From positions 1,488,001 through 1,552,000 of the forward strand of contig NZ_CP092535.1 in the NCBI RefSeq assembly GCF_022437945.1: a DNA stretch of 64,000 nt. Reading direction: 5' to 3'. The translations under genes and the position numbers were made by a program. Below the pieces are notes generated by a model. It was not told where the DNA came from, made no database searches, and was given only the letters and a program-made list of their open reading frames with translations. This DNA is from Nocardioides sp. TF02-7 (GTDB lineage: Bacteria; Actinomycetota; Actinomycetes; Propionibacteriales; Nocardioidaceae). Shown here one piece after another: positions 8,838-19,139 of this stretch (position 1 is its first letter; each line of letters opens with the position of its first letter).

Positions 8838-10533
8838 TCAGGGGGTCGGGTAGTCCGCCTCGAGCCGCAGGTCGAGCCCGAGGTCACTGGAGTTCGGCAC
8901 GTCCTGGTGCACCTCGACCGCGACCGTGTTGATGCCGGTGCGCAGCAGGGCCGGGTCGACCGTGAAGTCGCGGAAGGTGTTCTCGGCACGGCCCGAGCGG
9001 TTGCCGGCCGCACGGGTGTCGCCGGTGATCGTGCCGGCCGGCATGTTGTCGCGCAGCACCTCGACGCCGTTGACGTAGACGACGGCACCGTCGTCGGCGA
9101 GCAGCGACAGCCGGACGGCCGACGGCACCCGGTCCTGGGTGAACGTTGCCCGGAAGTACGACGTGACGTGCTTGGCGCCGGCCCGGGGGCCGAACGCGAT
9201 CACGGTGGTCTCGTCGCCGTCGCCGTAGCCCAGCTGGGGCCGACCCCGCGGCCACGCGCTGTCGTCGTACGCCTGCGTCTGCCAGCCGGCCGGCCGCGTG
9301 CCGCGGTCCCAGTAGGCCCAGGCGGTGCTCGCGCCGAGCAGCTGGACGTCGTCACCCGGCGGCGGTGGCGGGGGTGGGGGTGGAGGGGGCGGGGGGCGGT
9401 GGCGCTGCGGCGCCGAAGCGGGCGACGTAGCCGGTCGGGACGCCGCTGACGCTCCGGAAGTCGCCGCCGACGACGACCCCGGCGTCGCTGGCGTCGATCG
9501 CGAACACGCCCCAGAACTCGTTCACCCGGGGTCGCCAGTCGGCGTCGACAGCGCCGGTGGCCGCGTCGATGGCGACCACCTTGACGGAGTTGTCGTTGCG
9601 GAAGCCGTCGTGGAAGCCGGCGAACACGGTGCCGCGGAAGTGCTCGATCGCCTGGTTGTCGCCCATCGAGGCGACGCGCCAGCTCCGCGCGCCGGTGGCG
9701 GTGCTCCACGCCGAGATCTCGTTGGCGCCCGAGCCGCCGGCCCCGAAGAGCCGGCTGCCGTCGTCGTCGACGTCGAGCGCGAGCGTGGGCCGCGCCGAGG
9801 AGGCGAACGCCGGGCCGGTGGTGGCGCCGGTCGTCCCGTCGAGCCCGCCGACGCCGGCGCGGGCGGTGCCGTTGAGCTGGGCGAACGGGCCGGCGGCGTA
9901 GACGACGTCCTGCCGTGGGTGGGCGACCAGCGAGTAGACCGGGCCGCTCGCCGAGGCGCGGAAGGCGGTGGCGAGGGCCCCGGTCCTGGCGTCCAGCTTG
10001 GCCACCCGGTTCTTGGCCACACCGTTGACGGCGAGGAAGGCGCCGCCGACGTAGAGGTCGTCGCCGCGGACGGCGACCGCGCGTACGCCGGCGTCCGCGG
10101 ACGCCACGAACGCCCGGTCGACGGCACCGGTGGCCAGGCTGACCTTCGCCAGCCGGGTGCGCACGACGTTGTTGATGCGCCCGAAGTGGCCGCCGACGTA
10201 GAGCGCCTCGCCGTCGGAGGCGAGCGAGGTGACGCCGGCGCCGGCGTCGGCCCGCCAGCCGGTGATCAGCTCCCCGGTGATCATCGAGAAGGCGGCCAGC
10301 CGGTTGCGGGTCACCCGGGCGCCGGTCGGGCTGATCGCCGCCGTGAAGTTGCCGCCGACGTAGACGACGTCGCCGACGATCTCGGTGGCCAGCACCCGGC
10401 CGTTGACGTCCCACCCGTCGACGGGTACGTCGTCGACGTACATCTCGGCCGCCGCCGGGCTCGCCTGCACGACCCCACCGACAGCGAGGCCGACGCCCAG
10501 AGCGCCGGCCAGCAGGAGCTTGAGGACTCTCAT
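8838..10533 (-). CDS. Secreted beta-propeller (delta-60/DUF5122-like repeat) protein with C-terminal lectin-like domain
   Basis: ATG 10533 begins a signal peptide (MRVLKLLLAGALGVGLAVGG...ASPAAA). About six repeats follow of the type VVYVGGNFTAA...NRLAAFSMITGELITGW, the delta-60/DUF5122 propeller pattern (residues ~40-385). A run of ~14 prolines leads to a galactose-binding-like domain (YDDSAWPRGRPQLGYGDGDE, VSLLADDGAVVYVNGVEV-type, VDPALLRTGINTVAVEVHQD). It is probably a cell-surface or extracellular binding protein; no catalytic signature is visible. One frame correction in the proline linker: an extra G in the G6 run 9391-9396. It is convergent with the malic enzyme and divergent from the SDR gene. 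Confidence 0.82.
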
Positions 10534-10680
10534 CGGCCGCCTTCCGCGATCGGGCCCGAGCCGCCACCATCGTGTCAGTGCGGGCGACCGGGAGGGAATG
10601 GGCGAAATGAGTGAAATTCCGGCCGGGCGGGGTCGGCCCGCCCGAGGGCGAGCAACGAGGCTCGTGACCTGGCGGTCGGT

Positions 10681-11469
10681 GTGCGCATCCTGCTGACCGG
10701 GGCCACCAGCGGCATCGGGCTCGCGGCGGCGACCCGCCTCGCCGCCGCTCCGCACCGGCTGGTCGTCCACGGTCCCGAGCCCGAGGCCCGCGCGGCGCTC
10801 GCCCGCATCACCGCCGACGCCCACCCCGGAGCGCGGGTCAGCTACGTGTCCGCGGACTTCACCGACCTCGCCTCGCCGCGCGACCTCGCCGACCGCGTCG
10901 TCGAGGAGACCGGCGGGCTCGACGTCCTGGTCAACAACGCGGCGATCCCGGGCCCGCGGGTCCTCACCACCGGCCCCGCCGGGACCGAGATCGCCTACCA
11001 GGTGAACTTCCTGGCGCCGGTGCTCCTGACCCACCACCTGCTGCCCGCCCTGGCCCCCACCGGGCGCGTCGTCGACGTCGTGTCGGCCACGCACTTCGAC
11101 GCCACGCTCGACGTCGGTGACCTCGCCTTCACCCGCGACCGCTACGCGCCCGCGACGGCGTACGCCCGGTCCAAGCTCGCGCTGGTCACCTACGGCAACT
11201 GGCTCGCGGCCCGCGTCGGGCAGACCGTGATCAGCCTGCACCCGGGTGTGGTGGCCACCGAGCTGCTGCACGCCATGTTCGGCGTCAGAGGGGTGCCGGC
11301 CGGCACCGGCGGCAGCAACCTGGCGGCCGCCGTGACCGCCGACCTGCCGGGCGGCACCTACCTCGACGAGACGACCCCGGCCGCGCCGTCGGCCGCGTCG
11401 CTCGACCCCGGGCTGCAGGCGGAGCTCGTGGCCGACACCGAGCAGCGCCTGTCCATCCGGCTCCCGTGA
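10681..11469 (+). CDS. Short-chain dehydrogenase/reductase
   Basis: A classical SDR of 262 residues from GTG 10681: nucleotide-binding LLTGATSGIGLAAATRL, VLVNNAAIPGP, and catalytic Tyr-Lys in TAYARSKLALVTY (YxxxK). The catalytic serine region reads VVSATHFDATLDVG. It is an NAD(P)-dependent oxidoreductase of unknown substrate. It is intact. No ribosome site stands out, and the start lies close to the divergent propeller gene (147-bp spacer). Confidence 0.9.
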   Translation: MRILLTGATSGIGLAAATRLAAAPHRLVVHGPEPEARAALARITADAHPGARVSYVSADFTDLASPRDLADRVVEETGGLDVLVNNAAIPGPRVLTTGPAGTEIAYQVNFLAPVLLTHHLLPALAPTGRVVDVVSATHFDATLDVGDLAFTRDRYAPATAYARSKLALVTYGNWLAARVGQTVISLHPGVVATELLHAMFGVRGVPAGTGGSNLAAAVTADLPGGTYLDETTPAAPSAASLDPGLQAELVADTEQRLSIRLP

Positions 11470-11513
11470 CTCGGGCGTCGCGCGAGCCGCGGGGACGCGC
11501 GTACATTCCCCCC

Positions 11514-11854
11514 ATGGACGCCGAGATCGACGTCGCCGCAGCCCCCAGCGGTGCGGGATGCGCCGAGTGCGACGAGGCGCAGGGCTGGTGGGTCCACCTG
11601 CGCCGGTGCGCCACCTGCGGGCACGTCGGCTGCTGCGACACCTCCCCCGGCCAGCACGCGACCAGGCACGCGACGACGACCGGCCACCGGTTCATGCAGA
11701 GCTTCGAGCCGGGCGAGGACTGGTACTACGACTACGTCACCGAGCAGGTCTTCGACGGCCCCGAGCTGGCACCACCCCGGTCGCGGCCGGAGGACCAGCC
11801 CGTGCCCGGCCCCGCCGGCCGGGTGCCCCCGACTGGCGCAGCCACATCCACTGA
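11514..11854 (+). CDS. UBP-type zinc-finger domain protein
   Basis: A small (~113-residue) protein starting MDAEIDVAAAPSGAGCAECD. Its Cys/His pattern CAEC...CATCGHVGCCD...H..H...TGHRFMQSFEPGEDWYY is the ZnF-UBP fold, a single-domain family widespread in actinobacteria; the role is unknown. The expected ending DWRSHIH is reached if one extra C is removed from 11826-11830. Without that correction the frame runs to 11909 through tandem repeats. It follows the SDR gene by 44 bp. Confidence 0.85.
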
Positions 11855-11861
11855 ACCCTCG

Positions 11862-11927
11862 TCGAATCGGGGGTTGTGGTGGGTTGAGTCGGGGGTCGTG
11901 GTGGGTTGAGTCGGGGGTCGTGGTGGG
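11862..11927. repeat. Three tandem 22-bp repeats
   Basis: Units at 11862-11883, 11884-11905 and 11906-11927. Units 2 and 3 are identical (TTGAGTCGGGGGTCGTGGTG plus GG); unit 1 has three changes. The array begins eight bases after the zinc-finger stop codon. Confidence 0.92.
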
Positions 11928-11937
11928 CTCGGCACGT

Positions 11938-12011
11938 GAGGTTTCCCCGGCCGACCGGGGAAACCTCAACATGTTGGGCAAAATATCGCCGGACAAGTGG
12001 AGGTTTTGCCC
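11938..12011. repeat. Two adjacent inverted repeats
   Basis: A strong dyad at 11938-11967 has arms GAGGTTTCCCCGG and CCGGGGAAACCTC around CCGA. A second dyad at 11976-12011 has arms GGGCAAAA and TTTTGCCC separated by 20 bases. The stretch is more A/T-rich than its surroundings. The first dyad could terminate transcription of the zinc-finger gene, but there is no U-tract. Confidence 0.7.
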
Positions 12012-12034
12012 GTCACGTCCCGATCGGCCGAGCA

Positions 12035-12140
12035 CATGCCCCGCTGGACGCGAGGGCATGCCCCCACTCGACGCGGGGCACGCCCACTCGACGCCGCGGA
12101 AGGCCCCAGTCGACAGCGAGGAAGTGCCCACTCGACCGGG
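12035..12140. repeat. Degenerate ~22-bp tandem repeats, left array
   Basis: About five imperfect units share a core close to AAGTGCCCACTCGACG (for example GGCATGCCCCCACTCGACGC and AAGTGCCCACTCGACCGGGG). The same core recurs at 12901-13012 on the other side of the GNAT gene. No gene is supported in 11855-12439: this stretch holds only the repeats and hairpins listed here. Confidence 0.75.
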
Positions 12141-12142
12141 GA

Positions 12143-12186
12143 GGGTGACCGCCGCCGGTGTGGGGGGGAGCCGGCGGCGGTCACCC
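12143..12186. terminator. Strong hairpin, possible terminator
   Basis: Perfect 16-bp arms GGGTGACCGCCGCCGG (12143-12158) and CCGGCGGCGGTCACCC (12171-12186) with a 12-base loop. No U-tract follows, as is common for actinobacterial terminators. It abuts the left degenerate repeat array. Confidence 0.55.
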
Positions 12187-12439
12187 GGAGGGGCACCGGC
12201 ACGGTCGGGCCGGCCGGCGGTGGGGTGCACCCGCGCAGCAGCCTGCCGCGCCCGCCAGCGCCCCGGGTAGTGACGCATCTGTACCGCGGGCCGGGGCCGG
12301 TCGGCGTACCACCCGCTCCCGCCACCGCTGAGATCCGGCCTGCGCGCGCAGCGGGCGCCGGTAGCCTGCGGTCCTCGCGAGCGAGTGGACGGAGGAGCCG
12401 GGCTGTGCGACGCAGCGAGCACCACGGCGACGGGTTCCG

Positions 12440-12871
12440 GTGTCGACCGACCCGGCCGACCTCGACATCGACACGGTCCACGCCAACCTGACCCGCTCCT
12501 ACTGGGCGGCGGGCATCACCCGCGACGTGGTCGAGCGGTCGATCCGCGGCTCGTTGTGCTTCGGGCTCTACGACGACACCGGGCGGCAGGTGGGCTTCGC
12601 GCGGGTGGTCACCGACCGGGCGACGTTCGCCTACCTCGCCGACGTCTTCGTCGTCGAGGAGCTGCGCGGGCGGGGGCTCGGGGCGTGGCTCGTCGAGGTC
12701 GTGGCGGCACACCCCGCGGTCGCCGGCGTACGTCGCTTCCTGCTGGCCACCGAGGACGCGCACGGCCTCTACGCCCGCTTCGGTTTCACGCCGCTCGACG
12801 CGCCCGAGCGGTTCATGCAGATCCACCGCCCCGACGTGTACGCCGCGGCGCCGGCGGGACCGGACGCCTGA
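12440..12871 (+). CDS. GNAT-family N-acetyltransferase
   Basis: A 143-residue acetyltransferase from GTG 12440: QVGFARVVTDRATFAYLADV (beta4), VVEELRGRGLGAWLVEVV (acetyl-CoA-binding R/QxxGxG/A loop RGRGLG), and ATEDAHGLYARFGFTPL near the C-terminus. This arrangement matches the compact GNAT subfamily in which the protein is little more than the fold. The acceptor substrate is unknown. The gene is intact and stands alone between two arrays of the same degenerate repeat. Confidence 0.92.
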   Translation: MSTDPADLDIDTVHANLTRSYWAAGITRDVVERSIRGSLCFGLYDDTGRQVGFARVVTDRATFAYLADVFVVEELRGRGLGAWLVEVVAAHPAVAGVRRFLLATEDAHGLYARFGFTPLDAPERFMQIHRPDVYAAAPAGPDA

Positions 12872-12900
12872 CCGCGGTCCTCGGCGCCGGCGCGGCCGAC

Positions 12901-13012
12901 GGACGTGCCCACTCGACGACGGGAAGGCCCCCACTGACGACCGTGGAAGTGCCCACTCGACGACGAGACGGCCCCCACTGACGACCGCGGAAGTACCTAC
13001 TCGACACGAGGG
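12901..13012. repeat. Degenerate 22/44-bp tandem repeats, right array
   Basis: Two good copies of a 44-bp unit, each beginning GTGCCCACTCGACGACG and continuing through GGCCCCCACTGACGACCG, plus a partial third beginning GTACCTACTCGAC. The unit itself is two alternating ~22-bp half-units, the same core as in the array at 12035-12140. It ends about 20 bp before the Zur-like palindrome of the next operon. Confidence 0.82.
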
Positions 13013-13034
13013 GCGGGAGGTGCGGTAGCGTCGC

Positions 13035-13055
13035 TGTTGCAAGTCATTTGCAACA
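13035..13055. promoter_or_regulatory. Zur-like palindromic operator
   Basis: Perfect dyad TGTTGCAA-GTCAT-TTGCAACA ending 9 bp before the GTG of the permease gene. Its inner 15-mer TGCAAGTCATTTGCA matches the actinobacterial Zur box form TGAAAATCATTTTCA, as I recall it, at 12 of 15 positions. A zinc- or iron-responsive repressor site is therefore plausible; other regulators are not excluded. Confidence 0.6.
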
Positions 13056-13064
13056 GGGGGAGTC

Positions 13065-14157
13065 GTGGTCGTAGCCGAGGTCGCCGGGCGGGGGGCCCCG
13101 ACGACCGACCCGTCCCCCGTCGACCACCTCCGGCGCTCCCGCCGGTGGACCGCGGGCCTGGTCGCCGCGCTGCTGGTGTCCGTCGTCGCCGGCACCGCGC
13201 TCGGGGCGGTGCACGTGCCGTTCGCGAGCGTGGTCGAGGTGGTCTCGCACCACCTGTTCCTGGTGCCGGAGCAGCGCGACTGGAGCGCGTCGCGCGACTC
13301 CATCGTCTGGGAGGTCCGGCTCCCCCGTGTCCTGCTCGCCGCTCTCGTCGGCGCCGGGCTCGCCGTGTGCGGGATCGCGCTGCAGGCGATGGTGCGCAAC
13401 CTCCTCGCCGACCCCTACCTGATCGGCGTCAACTCCGGCGCCTCGACCGGCGCGGCCGCGGCGATCCTGTTCGGCGTCACCCTCGGCCTCGGCGAGCACG
13501 CCCTGCCGGTGAGCGCGTTCCTCGGCGCGCTGGTCGCGTCGGCGCTGGTCTTCGCGGTGGCGCGTTCCGCCGGGCGGGTCACCTCGACCCGGCTCCTCCT
13601 CGCCGGTGTCGCGGTCGGCTACGCCCTGCAGGCGCTCACGAGCTTCCTCATCTTCGCCTCCGACTCCGCCGAGGGCGCCCGTTCGGTGATGTTCTGGCTG
13701 CTCGGCTCGCTCGCGCTGGCCGAGTGGGGCCAGCCGCTGGCGGTCGCGGCGGTCGTCGTGACCGCGACCGTCGCCCTGCTCACCGTCGTCGGCCGCCGGC
13801 TCGACGCGCTCTCCATCGGCGACGAGACCGCGCTCACCCTCGGCGTGCACCCCGAGCGGTTCCGGTCGCTGCTGCTCGTCGCCGTCGCGCTGTGCGTGGC
13901 CGTGGTGGTCTCGGCGGCCGGGAGCATCGGCTTCGTGGGCCTGGTCGTGCCGCACCTCGCCCGCCGCGCGGTCGGCGCCGCCCACACACGGGCGGTCCCC
14001 GTCGCGGCGCTGATGGGGGCGGTGCTGCTGATCTGGGCCGACGTCCTCGCCCGGGTCGTCCTTGCCCCCGCAGGAGGTGCCGATCGGCATCGTCACCGCC
14101 GTCCTCGGCGCCCCGTTCCTGCTCGTCCTCGTCCGCCGCCTGCAGGCGACCACCTGA
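13065..14157 (+). CDS. FecCD-family ABC transporter permease
   Basis: Inner-membrane permease of the BtuC/FecCD class with about ten TM helices. From GTG 13065 (after AACAGGGGGAG) it shows WEVRLPRVLLAALVGAGLAV, LLADPYLIGVNSGASTGAAA, VLLAGVAVGYALQ-like helices, and GSIGFVGLVVPHLARRAVGA, the family hallmark. Substrates of this class are chelated metals or corrinoids. One frame correction: an extra C in 14065-14069, after which it ends VPIGIVTAVLGAPFLLVLVR...ATT. First gene of an operon with the binding protein, ATPase and methyltransferase, directly behind a Zur-like dyad. Confidence 0.93.
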
Positions 14158-14190
14158 CCTCGTGACCACCCCGACCCGACAGGAGACCGC

Positions 14191-15191
14191 ATGACCCGGC
14201 GTACGACGGCAGCCGCCCTCGCCGCGGCCGCGACGGCCCTCGTCCTCACGTCGTGCGGCCTGGTCGCCGACGACACCGGCGACGCCGGCGACGCCGCCGC
14301 GGACGGCCCGGCGGGCTACCCGCTGACCGTGCGGAACTGCGGCGCCGACGTCACGTTCCCCGCCCCGCCGGAGCGGGTGGTGCTGCTCAAGAGCGCGGCC
14401 GTGCCGTTCCTCGCCCAGCTCGGCGTGCTCGACCGGGTGACCGCCCGGGCGGGCGAGTACCCCCGCGACTACTACGACGACGCCACTTGGGCGCAGCTCG
14501 AGCAGGTGCCGGCCCTCACCGGCGAGACCGACACGTCCGGCCACCTCCAGATCTCGAAGGAGGTCGTGATCGGCGAGGAGCCCGACCTGGTGCTCGGCGA
14601 GGTCGACAACCTGAGCCGCTCGACGCTCGACAGCGTCGGCATCCCGCTGCTGGAGGAGCCCGCGATGTGCGCGGAGGGGGTCGACGAGCCCGGCTTCGAC
14701 GACGTCTACGCGCAGCTGGAGCTCTACGGCGAGGTGTTCGACCGCGAGGACGAGGCCGCCGCCGCGGTCGAGGAGCTGGAGCGGGAGGTCGACGCGCTCA
14801 CCGCGGCACCGGCCGGGGAGCGCCGGACGGCGGCCGTGCTCTACCCCACCGTCGGCGGCGGCGTCACCTACGCCTACGGCAACCGCAGCATGGCCCACCC
14901 GCTGCTGGAGGCGGCCGGCTTCGACAACGTCTTCGGCGACACCGGCGAGCGGGTCTTCGAGGTGACCTCCGAGGAGCTTCTCGGCCGCGACCCCGACGTG
15001 CTCGTGCTGCTCCACAGCACCGGCGACCCGGCCGACGTGGTCGACGCGGTCACCTCCCTCCCCGGTGTCGAGGACCTCAGCGCCCTGCGGGACGACGCGG
15101 TGCTCCCGCTGCTCTTCAACTACGTCGAGCCACCGACGCCGCTGTCGGTCGAGGGGCTGGCCCGGCTGCGCGACCACTTCGGGGACCAGCC

Positions 15192-15195
<4 letters not shown>
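14191..15195 (+). CDS. ABC transporter substrate-binding lipoprotein (BtuF/FepB-like)
   Basis: A 334-residue lipoprotein: signal peptide with lipobox LTSC (Cys ~24), then the class III periplasmic-binding fold typical of helical-backbone metallophore receptors (YPLTVRNCGADVTFPAPPER, VLLKSAAVPFLAQLGVLDRV, EPDLVLGEVDNL). A conserved repeat of the N-lobe layout appears in the C-lobe (HPLLEAAGFDNVFGDTG). It captures the transported chelate outside the membrane. Its stop overlaps the ATPase start (GTGA, 15192-15195), indicating translational coupling. The cassette resembles the actinobacterial set labelled in TIGRFAMs as a putative F420-0 transporter, but I cannot test that. Confidence 0.92.
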
Positions 15196-15988
<793 letters not shown>

Positions 15989-15992
<4 letters not shown>

Positions 15993-16747
15993 CCGCCGAA
16001 CCGCGCACCGATGTCCCGACCGACGTCCCGACCGATGTCCCGACCGACATCCAGGCCAACATCGACCGCTACTGGAGCGGCCGCGCCGCGTCGTACGACG
16101 ACTACCAGCAGCGCCCCGAGCGGCTCCCGCTCGACCTCGCCGCGTGGGGCGAGATCTGGAGCGCCGCGCTGCCGCCGGCGCCGGCGGAGGTCCTCGACGT
16201 CGGCACCGGCAGCGGCTACGTCGCCCTGCTGCTCGCCGACCTCGGCCACGACGTCACCGCCACCGACCTCGCCGACGGCATGCTCGAGCGGGCGCGTGCC
16301 CACGCGGCCCGGGCGGCCCGCGCCCCTCGGTTCCTGCGCGGCGACGCGGTGGCCCCCGACTTCCCCGACGCGAGCTTCGACGCGGTCACCAACCGCTACC
16401 TGATGTGGACGCTGCGGGAGCCGCACCGGGCGCTCGCCGCCTGGCGGCGCGTGCTCCGCCCCGGCGGCGTGCTCGCGCTGGTCGACTCCACCTGGTTCCC
16501 CGAGGGCCTCCACGTCGACACGTCCGAGGACTTCGTCCGGTGGTACGACGACACCGTCCGCGCCGCGCTCCCGCTCGCGGCGGCACGCTCGATCGAGGAG
16601 ACCCGCGACCTCGTGGTCGCCGCCGGCTTCCGCGACGTCACCGTCACCCCGCTCACCTCGGTGCTCGAGCTCGACCGCGAGCACGGCGTCGCGCCCGACC
16701 ACGAAGTGCAGCTGCAGTACCTGGTCCGCGGCGTCGCGGGCGACTGA
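15989..16747 (+). CDS. Class I SAM-dependent methyltransferase
   Basis: A 252-residue soluble enzyme. An unusual N-terminus repeats TDVP three to four times (a 12-bp tandem repeat in the DNA). The Methyltransf_11 fold follows: motif I VLDVGTGSGYVALLLADLG, acidic loop VTATDLADGMLERA, motif II DASFDAVTNRYLMWTL and motif III VLRPGGVLALVDST. The substrate is unknown. Translational coupling to the transporter ATPase suggests it modifies or recycles the imported ligand or its product. It is intact. Confidence 0.9.
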
Positions 16748-16756
16748 CCAGCCCGG

Positions 16757-17590
16757 TCAGCGCGCCCGGGCGCGGGTGGCCGCGAGCGTCCCGAGCAGCC
16801 GAAGAGCGTCGGCGCTCGCCGACCCCGCCTCGGCGTGGTAGACGACCAGCTCCTGCCCCGGCGCCGACCGCACGTCGAAGGCGTTCATACGGAGGGTCAG
16901 CTCGCCGACCTCGGGGTGCCGGAACCGTTTGACCTCGTGCCGCTTGCCACGCACGTCGTGCCGCTCCCACAGCTCCGCGAACGCGGCGCTCGCTGCCTGG
17001 ACGGTGCGCAGCACCTCGGCGAGCCGCGGGTCGTCCGGGTGCCGGCCGTGCAGCGCCCGGAAGCCGGCCACCGTGGTGGCCGCGACCCGCTCCCAGTCGG
17101 CGTAGAACGACCGCGCCGCCGGGTCGAGGAAGACCTTCTCGAGCAGGTTGGCTCCCCTCGCCGAAACCACCGAACAGCGCGTCGGCGAGCTGGTTGGCGG
17201 CGAGCACGTCGTAGGCGCGGCCGAGGACGATCGCAGGATTGTCCGGCCACATGTCCATCAGCCGCAGCAGCTCCGGGTCGACCCGCTCGGCGGGCGGCGC
17301 GCGGCGCACGTCGGGGAGCCAGGCCCGCCACCCGGAACAGGTGGCCGCGGGCGTCGTCGTCGAGCTGCAGCACGTCGGCGAGCGCCCCGAGGACCTGCGC
17401 GGACGGGTGCCGCTCGCGCCCCCTGCTCGAGGCGCACGTAGTAGTCGGCGCTGACGCCCGCCATCGTGGCGACCTCCTCCCGGCGCAGCCCGGGGACCCG
17501 GCGGGCGCCGATGGTCGGCACACCGGCGGCCTCTGGGCTGACCCGGGCGCGCCGGGCGCGGAGGAACTCACCGAGGGCGTTGCCGGGCAC
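16757..17590 (-). CDS. XRE-family regulator with MmyB-like ligand-binding domain
   Basis: From GTG 17590: N-terminal Cro/C1 HTH (LGEFLRARRARVSPEAAG, RRVPGLRREEVATMAGVSAD, YYVRLEQG), then the MmyB-like domain (DNPAIVLGRAYDVLAANQLA, RSFYADWERVAATTVAGFRA, LWERHDVRGKRHEVKRFRHP, ELVVYHAEAGSASADALRLL). About 275 residues matches the family, which often regulates an adjacent, divergently transcribed SDR, as here. Three frame corrections: an extra C in 17419-17423, an extra G in 17313-17316 and an extra C in 17154-17157. Confidence 0.9.
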
Positions 17591-17691
17591 CCGGCCATGC
17601 TAGGCAGGTCACGACCACGGTGCCTGGGTGCGGGACTCCCAGGAACGGCTCGGCCTTCTGCGGCCCGCGCCGGCGCGGGAGGTTCGGCGGC

Positions 17692-18478
17692 ATGACCAAC
17701 GACGAAGCCAGCAACCACCCCAGCAGCGAGACCCGCAACCAGAGCAGCAACGACACCCGCAAGGTGGTCCTCGTCACCGGCGCCTCGAGCGGCATCGGCG
17801 AGGCCACCGCACGGAGACTGGCCGCGGAGGGTCATCACGTCGTGCTGACCGCCCGGCGAATCGGCCGCCTCGAGACGGTGGTCGGCGAGCTCGTCGCGGC
17901 CGGGCTCAGCGCCGAGGGCCGTTCCCTCGACGTGACCGACCGGACGGCGTTCACCGCGCTCGTCGACGACGTCGTCGGCCGCCACGGCCGGATCGACGTG
18001 CTCGTCGGCAACGCCGGCGTGATGCTGCTCTCCCGCCTCGACGCGCTGTTGGTCGACGAGTGGGACCGGATGGTCGACGTCAACGTCCGGGGCCTCCTGC
18101 ACGGCGTCGCGGCCGTGCTGCCCCCACTTCCGCATCCAGGGCAGTGGGCACGTCGTCACGATCGCGTCTGTCGGCGCCCACGAGGTGGTGCCGACGTCGG
18201 CGGTCTACTCCGCGACCAAGTACGCCGCCTGGGCGCTCACGGAGGGTCTCCGCCAGGAGTCCGACCCGGGCACCAGGGTCACGACGATCAGTCCGGGCGT
18301 GACCGAGTCGGAGCTCGCCGAGCACATCACCGACCCGCACGCGGCCGAGGTGATGGTCGACTACCGCGCCGCCGCGATACCCGCCGACGCCGTCGGCCGC
18401 GCGGTCGCCTTCGCCGTCTCCCAGCCGGCGGACGTCGACGTCAACGAGGTCGTGGTGCGGCCGGCCGCGCAGCGCTGA
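17692..18478 (+). CDS. Short-chain dehydrogenase/reductase
   Basis: ATG 17692; a polar, Asn/Ser-rich N-terminus precedes VVLVTGASSGIGEATARRLA. RIDVLVGNAGVML and catalytic YSATKYAAWALTEGL (Ser in VTIASVGA) follow. About 260 residues; a cytosolic NAD(P)-dependent oxidoreductase of unknown substrate. One frame correction: an extra C in 18121-18125. It is divergent from the MmyB-type regulator, which most likely represses it, a frequent pairing in actinobacteria. Confidence 0.92.
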
Positions 18479-18491
18479 ACCGGCGGTCGGG

Positions 18492-19139
18492 TCACCGTCG
18501 GGCGCTGTCGAGGTAGCGCAGCACCGCGGTGACCCGGCGGTCGCTGGCGTCGGAGGGCGGCAGGTCGAGCTTGGCGAAGATCGACCGGATGTGCTTGTGC
18601 ACCGCGCCGTCGGTGACGACCAGCCGCTCGGCGATCGCGGCGTTGCCCCAGCCCTCGGCCATCAGCGCGAGCACCTCCAGCTCCCGCGCGGTGAGCCGGG
18701 CCATCCGCTGGTCCGGCCGGGCGACCAGCTGCCCGACGACCTCCGGGTCGATGGCGGTGCCGCCGGCGGCGACCCGGTCGAGTGCCTGCACGAAGGTCTC
18801 GACACGGCCGACCCGCTCCTTGAGCAGGTAGCCGAGCCCGTCGCTGCCCTGGGCGAGGAGGTCGGTGGCGAACGCCTGCTCGACGTACGCCGACAGCACC
18901 AGCACCGCGAGCCCGGGGAACCGGTCCCGCGCCCGGACGGCGGCACGGATCCCCTCGTCGGTGTGGGTGGGCGGCATCCGGACGTCGACGACGGCGACGT
19001 CGGGCGCGTGCTGCTCGAGCGCGGCGAGCAGCGCGTCGCCGTCGCCGACCGCGGCCACCACGTCGTAGCCCTCGGCGGTCAGCACGGCGGCGATGCCCTC
19101 GCGCAGCAGCGGGTCGTCCTCCGCGATCACGATCCGCAC
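18492..19139 (-). CDS. NarL/LuxR-type response regulator
   Basis: A 215-residue two-component regulator: receiver domain VRIVIAEDDPLLREGIAAVL with acidic pocket (EDD) and phospho-Asp in VAVVDVRMPPTHTDEG, then GLGYLLKERVGRVETFV. The C-terminal LuxR HTH reads ARLTARELEVLALMAEGWGN and AIAERLVVTDGAVHKHIRSI. Its GTG at 19139 lies inside the end of the kinase gene (13-base overlap), so the two are translationally coupled. Targets are unknown. Confidence 0.95.
   Translation of the reverse strand: MRIVIAEDDPLLREGIAAVLTAEGYDVVAAVGDGDALLAALEQHAPDVAVVDVRMPPTHTDEGIRAAVRARDRFPGLAVLVLSAYVEQAFATDLLAQGSDGLGYLLKERVGRVETFVQALDRVAAGGTAIDPEVVGQLVARPDQRMARLTARELEVLALMAEGWGNAAIAERLVVTDGAVHKHIRSIFAKLDLPPSDASDRRVTAVLRYLDSARR

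Noticed and set aside
11862..11927. CRISPR array
   Set aside because: The 22-bp units are directly adjacent with no unique spacers, and no cas gene is present.
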